Positions 60,151-64,000 of a stretch of DNA of 64,000 bases are shown here, in pieces (within the stretch, counting starts at the first letter, position 1; each line of letters begins with the position of its first letter). The notes beneath the pieces were generated by a model that did no database searches, was not told the DNA's origin, and was given only the letters and a program-made list of their open reading frames with translations. Source of the DNA: Pomphorhynchus laevis (lineage: Eukaryota; Acanthocephala; Palaeacanthocephala; Echinorhynchida; Pomphorhynchidae); contig WNNJ02003415.1 of the NCBI GenBank assembly GCA_012934845.2, positions 1 to 64,000 on the forward strand, read 5' to 3'. Both the position numbers and the translations under genes were made by a program.

Positions 60151-61345
60151 AATTGTTCTATTCGGTGACTTCAATGCTCATGTTGGTAGCGACAGTAGCA
60201 CTTGGAAGTGATTATTAGGAATGAACGGACTATGTGATCTGAATGCGAGTGTTGTTGAATTATTGCACTTTTGTTCTCGTAACAATTTGTGTATAACCAA
60301 CATCATGTTTGAACATAAGGAGATCCATAGATGCACATGGCATCAGGATTCTCTCAGTCAAAGATCAATGATTGATTTTGGAAGAGGTCATTGCCCTTAA
60401 AAACTTCGTAATGGCAAGTCTTAGGAGTAGACGAGATTCGACCTGAAGCTTTAAAGGATCTCGACGTTGTTGGCATAAAGTGGCTAACACGGATTTTAAA
60501 CGTTGCATTGAAGTCGGGCAAGGTTCCTAGAGAGTATCGAACTAGCGTGGTAGTACCGATCATTAAGAAAGGTGACCGAAGAGTGTGTTCTAATTATGGG
60601 GGCATCACTCTTCTTAACCAGACTGGTAAGCTATTTGCTAGGATTCTTGAGTTAAGGATATGGCCTATAATTAAGGGACAGTTGCAAGAGGAACAATGCG
60701 GGTTTCGTCCGGGTCGTGGAACCACGGATCATCATTTTACTCTCTCAACTATCCTTAAACAGTATTGGGAGTTCGCTTAACCAGTCTACATATGTTTTGT
60801 AGATTTGGAGAAGGTGTTTGACCGAGTTCCGCGAGAGAGTAAATGGTAGCTTGTAGTAACTGGTAGTAACCTTTTCGGGTAGCAGTGGCTTCTCTGTATA
60901 AACAAAGTATGAGTTGTGTTTGTGTTCTAGGTAGGAAGTCTGAAAAATTTCCAGTAGGCGTTGGGCTTTGTCAGAGTTGTCCTTTGTCTTCACAATTGTT
61001 CCTTGTTTAAATGGACAAAATTTCGAGACAAGCTGCTCTGACGGATGTCGGTCTTCAGTTCGGTTCCATCAGGATACTATCTCTGCTTTTTTGCATATGA
61101 CGTTGTTTTGTTGGCTTCTTGTCCTGAGAACTGACAATGCCTACTAGATCGATTCACGATGGAATGTCAAGCGGCAGGGATGTTGATTAGTACCTCCAAG
61201 ACTGTCTCTATGTGTTCGTCTCGGATTCAGTTTCCAATGTCAATCCGGTTTGAAGAAAAGGTTTTTCCTTATGTGGAAGATTTCAAGTATCTTGGGTATT
61301 GTTCTCGAAGGACGGCAGGAACATGAAGGATATTGAAAAGCGGAT
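60151..61345 (+). mobile_element. RTE-like LINE copy I2, decayed
   Basis: Plus strand. An endonuclease piece (LFGDFNAHVGSDSSTWK, GLCDLNASVVELLHFCSRNN, HRCTWHQDSLSQRSMIDF; 60155-60374) is joined by a deletion to the reverse transcriptase (GVDEIRPEALKDLDVVGIKW, 60425 on; VPREYRTSVVVPIIKKGDRR, 60508-60780; CGFRPGRGTTDHHFTLS). The in-frame stop after WEFA and the gap behind FDRVPRES are the same as in I1. A longer middle part is kept (60950-61230), then the copy ends at GRNMKDIEKRICAANAS, at B9. RTE-like rather than CR1-like by its TWHQ and KKGDRRVCSNY boxes. Confidence 0.8.
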
Positions 61346-62905
61346 TTGTGCAGCTAACGCATCAATGCGTTCTGAGTTTGTAATCGTAATCGTTTGAGTT
61401 TGTAATTGTAATCGTTTGAGTTTGTAATTGTAGTTGGATAGAATTTTGATGAACCGGATGTAATCGGTGGAAGTGGGCAGTCAAGACGGATGTTGAAGTC
61501 AGAACAATGAGTAGGAAGGAGGTCAGCGAGTTCGTTAAAAAGTAAGGAGGTAGGAGCTGATGAACCAGGACGGTATGCAATGGCGAGATCCAGAGTGATC
61601 GGGCTATACCAACGACAAGTAAGCAATTCCACTGAGCAAGGACTGAAAGGGTGAGTGATTTTGCGAAGAGACGCGTGGTGACGGGCGAATGCGAAAATGC
61701 CACCATGATTAGTGAATTTAGTAGTGAATGAGCGTGGAGAACGGGCTGATTATACTAGTTCGTAACATGCAGAGATCAGACGGCGAATGAGAGGCCGTCG
61801 GAATCAGAGTGCCAGGATTCGGTTAGGCAGAAAATATCGATGGATTGTTTGAATAAGAGGTTGAGGATATGATGGGATTTCTGGAGAATAGATCTAGTGT
61901 TGAAGAGGCCGAGACGGAAACCGTGTGTGGTGATATGGTCTAGCGTAGAATACACAGATGGGAAATTGACGCCATCGAATTTTGGGGAGGGTGTGGACAA
62001 CTTCAAAATTTTCGTCAATGTTTCGGATAGAGAGAGAAATGTTTCGCCGTTTTCCTCGCGACATCGTTTTTTGATGCGGGCTGAAGAGAGTTTAGCGATT
62101 TCGGAAAAAATGCGATTGAGGAAAATTCGATTTGCTGAAGTGAACATGAGTTTAAATCGTTGGGAGAGGACATATGACGTGTGAGAGCGATGCTTGAAAA
62201 AATCAGAAGAGGGGGCGGAGTAGGATTAGATTGAGAAGATTTGTTTAGGCGGATGAACGCGACAGGATAGATGTCGTTGAAAAAGAATGGGTTATCAGCA
62301 GGAACAAGAGACGAGAGGATGTATATGAAGGCGGAAACATCGTGGTCGAGACGTGCTTGTGGAGATTAGAATATGGAAGGAGTGATATTAGTGACGATTA
62401 CGCAACGGTTGCGAGAAGGAAAGCGTTTCCGCAAAGGAGGACGTGTGACGTAAGTGGGGGAGATCACGATAGGAGAGCTGGTAGTTAAGAATATGAAGGG
62501 AGTAGGTTTGACGGCGGGATACATAGAGGATAAAGATTATATAGATAGTGGCAAGCGATGTGATCAAGGGTTATGAGTGGAAGGATCGTGGAGGTTGATG
62601 GAGGTTATTTTGATTGATGGATGTAGGTTATTGAGTAGCGAGACAGAAGGGACGGGACGAAGGTGTCGGGGAGTGAAGATGACATGGGATGGAAAGTGTA
62701 TATGGTAACAAAATTAGTGGGTGGAGAAAGGACATCGGAAACGACTCGGGTCGTTTGAGTGGATGTGTTGGTGGTTGATATGTGCTTATTAGAGAGGTTG
62801 CGGATTAGTTTGTGGGCACAAAATCCACATATGAAGTCTTCTTCAGCCTTACTGTTGTCGCAGGCGATTGTTGTCTAGTCGTTAAGTTGGCCATTACAAT
62901 GACCA
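61346..62905 (-). mobile_element. Family B LINE copy B9 (diverged subfamily): ORF1 and endonuclease
   Basis: Minus strand. ORF1 from the finger (EEDFICGFCAHKLIRNL, about 62855) through decayed linker to ISEIAKLSSARIKKRCREEN at about 62080, then ORF2 endonuclease HGFRLGLFNTRSILQKSHHI, FCLTESWHSDSDGL, HGGIFAFARHH and LAIAYRPGSSAPTSLLFNEL to a cut at 61346. In frame 62147-61776 the end of ORF1 and the start of ORF2 read as one, unlike B3. Several stops and one deletion within GDFN. Confidence 0.82.
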
Positions 62906-64000
62906 ACTTATTTCTCGTGACAAAGCTCTATATAGTGTTCTCATCTCCATCGACATCTCCTCCACCTTCGACATCGTCAGCCACTCCATCCTCCTTTCTC
63001 GCCTTCGTTATGATTACGCCTTTTTTACTCCTCCGTTGTATGGTTTGCCTCATATCTATCGGACCGTCCTGTTCGAGTAAGTTCAAATTTATCGTCCTCT
63101 CCCATTTATTTTTTCTGTGGGGTCCCACAAGGTTTAGTCCTAGGACCCTTGTTTTTCTCTCTTCTATTTGGCGATCTATCTCTACGTTTATCATACCGGA
63201 CTCCTATAACGTCATGCAGTACGCCGATTACATCCTCGTATATATTCATGCAGCCACCCATCGCAATCACGATATCGCAATTTTTGCCTCCAACTGTCTT
63301 TCTTCTATCTTTAAACGTCCTCCCAATTTCGTCTCGTTCTAAACACAAACAAGTACAAAATAACGTGGATCCTCCCCCGTCAACCTAACATATATCTTCA
63401 TCCAGTATCTTTTAACTTATCAAACATCCTTATAGTAAACAATCTCACTTTCTTAGGATTCCATTTCAATGATCACATTTCCATTACACCCTTCTTCAGT
63501 GATGAGGTCGGTTCGTCTAACTTAATTATCCGTGACATCCGCCGTATCCGCCCCCTTATCGACTTTTGTTCCTGTATGCATCTTCTTTCATCGTTTCTTT
63601 TCCCTAAAATCGTTTACTGCCTCAGCCTTTTCGCCAATTCTCCAAAATCCTTTTCCTACCTTTACAACGCATCATCAACTCCGCCGTTTAAGTGCTCATA
63701 CGTCTTCTCGCTTTGACCACACATCCACATATCTTGCTCAACTCTCTTGGCCTACTATCCACATCCGCATACAACTCCGCCTTCTCGTTACTTTTCGTCT
63801 TATCGCTGTCGGCTCCCCATCGTTCATCAACCTCCCTTTCATAGACGGCACTCGCCTCACCTCTCTATCACTGCGTTCCCCTCATTCACTCTTACTCTAC
63901 GTCCCAAATTACTATAACAACTACGGTCTTCAATCCTTCCTCGTCGCCGCCTCACTTGCCTGGAATCAGCTTTCACTCGACGTCCGCCGCGCTCCCTCCT
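62906..64000 (+). mobile_element. Family B LINE copy B10 (second subfamily), running out of the window
   Basis: Plus strand from motif A (LISRDKALYSVLISIDISST, FDIVSHSILLSRLRYDYAF) through decayed motif B and C (MQYADYILVYIHAATH, where Y replaces the second catalytic D), RQPNIYLHPVSFNLSNILIV, FLGFHFNDHISI, PLIDFCSCMHLLSSFLFPKI and SLFANSPKS to WNQLSLDVRRAPS-like sequence at the window end. About six frameshifts. The 3' hairpin would lie just outside the window. It starts head to head with B9 at 62905. Confidence 0.87.

Overview
This window looks like AT-rich nuclear DNA of an animal, most likely an insect (an ant-like hymenopteran is my guess, not shown by the sequence). Spliced exons and several clades of non-LTR retrotransposon rule out a prokaryote. 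Nearly everything recognisable is transposon sequence: CR1/L2-like LINEs with an APE endonuclease, a second type of LINE with a restriction-like endonuclease, RTE-like LINEs, Penelope-like reverse transcriptase fragments and one Ty3/gypsy fossil.

One host gene runs through this on the minus strand. Five short exons at 55127-54924, 34812-34748, 12201-12065, 6430-6319 and 1179-1033 lie in order, have AG/GT borders and join in compatible phases. Together they give the last ~220 residues of a helical, armadillo-like protein, ending with a stop codon and two poly(A) signals near position 960. Its introns (about 20.1, 22.5, 5.6 and 5.1 kb) hold nearly all the transposons. The upstream exons probably lie beyond position 64000.

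Layout: 1.4-3.5 kb, duplicated element with a restriction-like endonuclease domain; 3.9-7.3 kb, Penelope-like pieces and hammerhead-like motifs; 8.0-11.5 kb, LINE A with a whole 918-codon ORF2; 12.3-24.3 kb, L2-like family B copies in both orientations plus LINE E; 24.5-28.6 kb, LINE F1 and a nearly complete LINE E1; 28.6-33.8 kb, LINE C (whole 968-codon ORF2, almost whole ORF1) between 260-bp direct repeats; 33.8-35.5 kb, duplicated scraps of LINE E and Penelope-like tails; 35.9-40.1 kb, B6 and LINE D; 40.4-41.5 kb, gypsy fossil; 41.5-47.7 kb, F3, H and B7; 48-49.2 kb, Penelope-like tails; 49.8-54.8 kb, F2, B8 and G; 55.5-61.3 kb, two inverted RTE-like copies around a Penelope-like copy; 61.3-64 kb, B9 and B10.

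The APE LINEs A, B, C and D share an ORF1 plan (a C..C-W-F.CG.C finger, a low-complexity linker and an RRM-like C-terminal domain) followed by an APE-RT ORF2. The most interesting non-coding signals are three RNA-like structures with compensatory changes between copies: an interlocked double stem in the Penelope-like 3' regions, a hairpin with an invariant 11-nt loop beside CCAGAT repeats, and the 3' hairpin of family B. All coordinates were read by eye, and no database search was possible.
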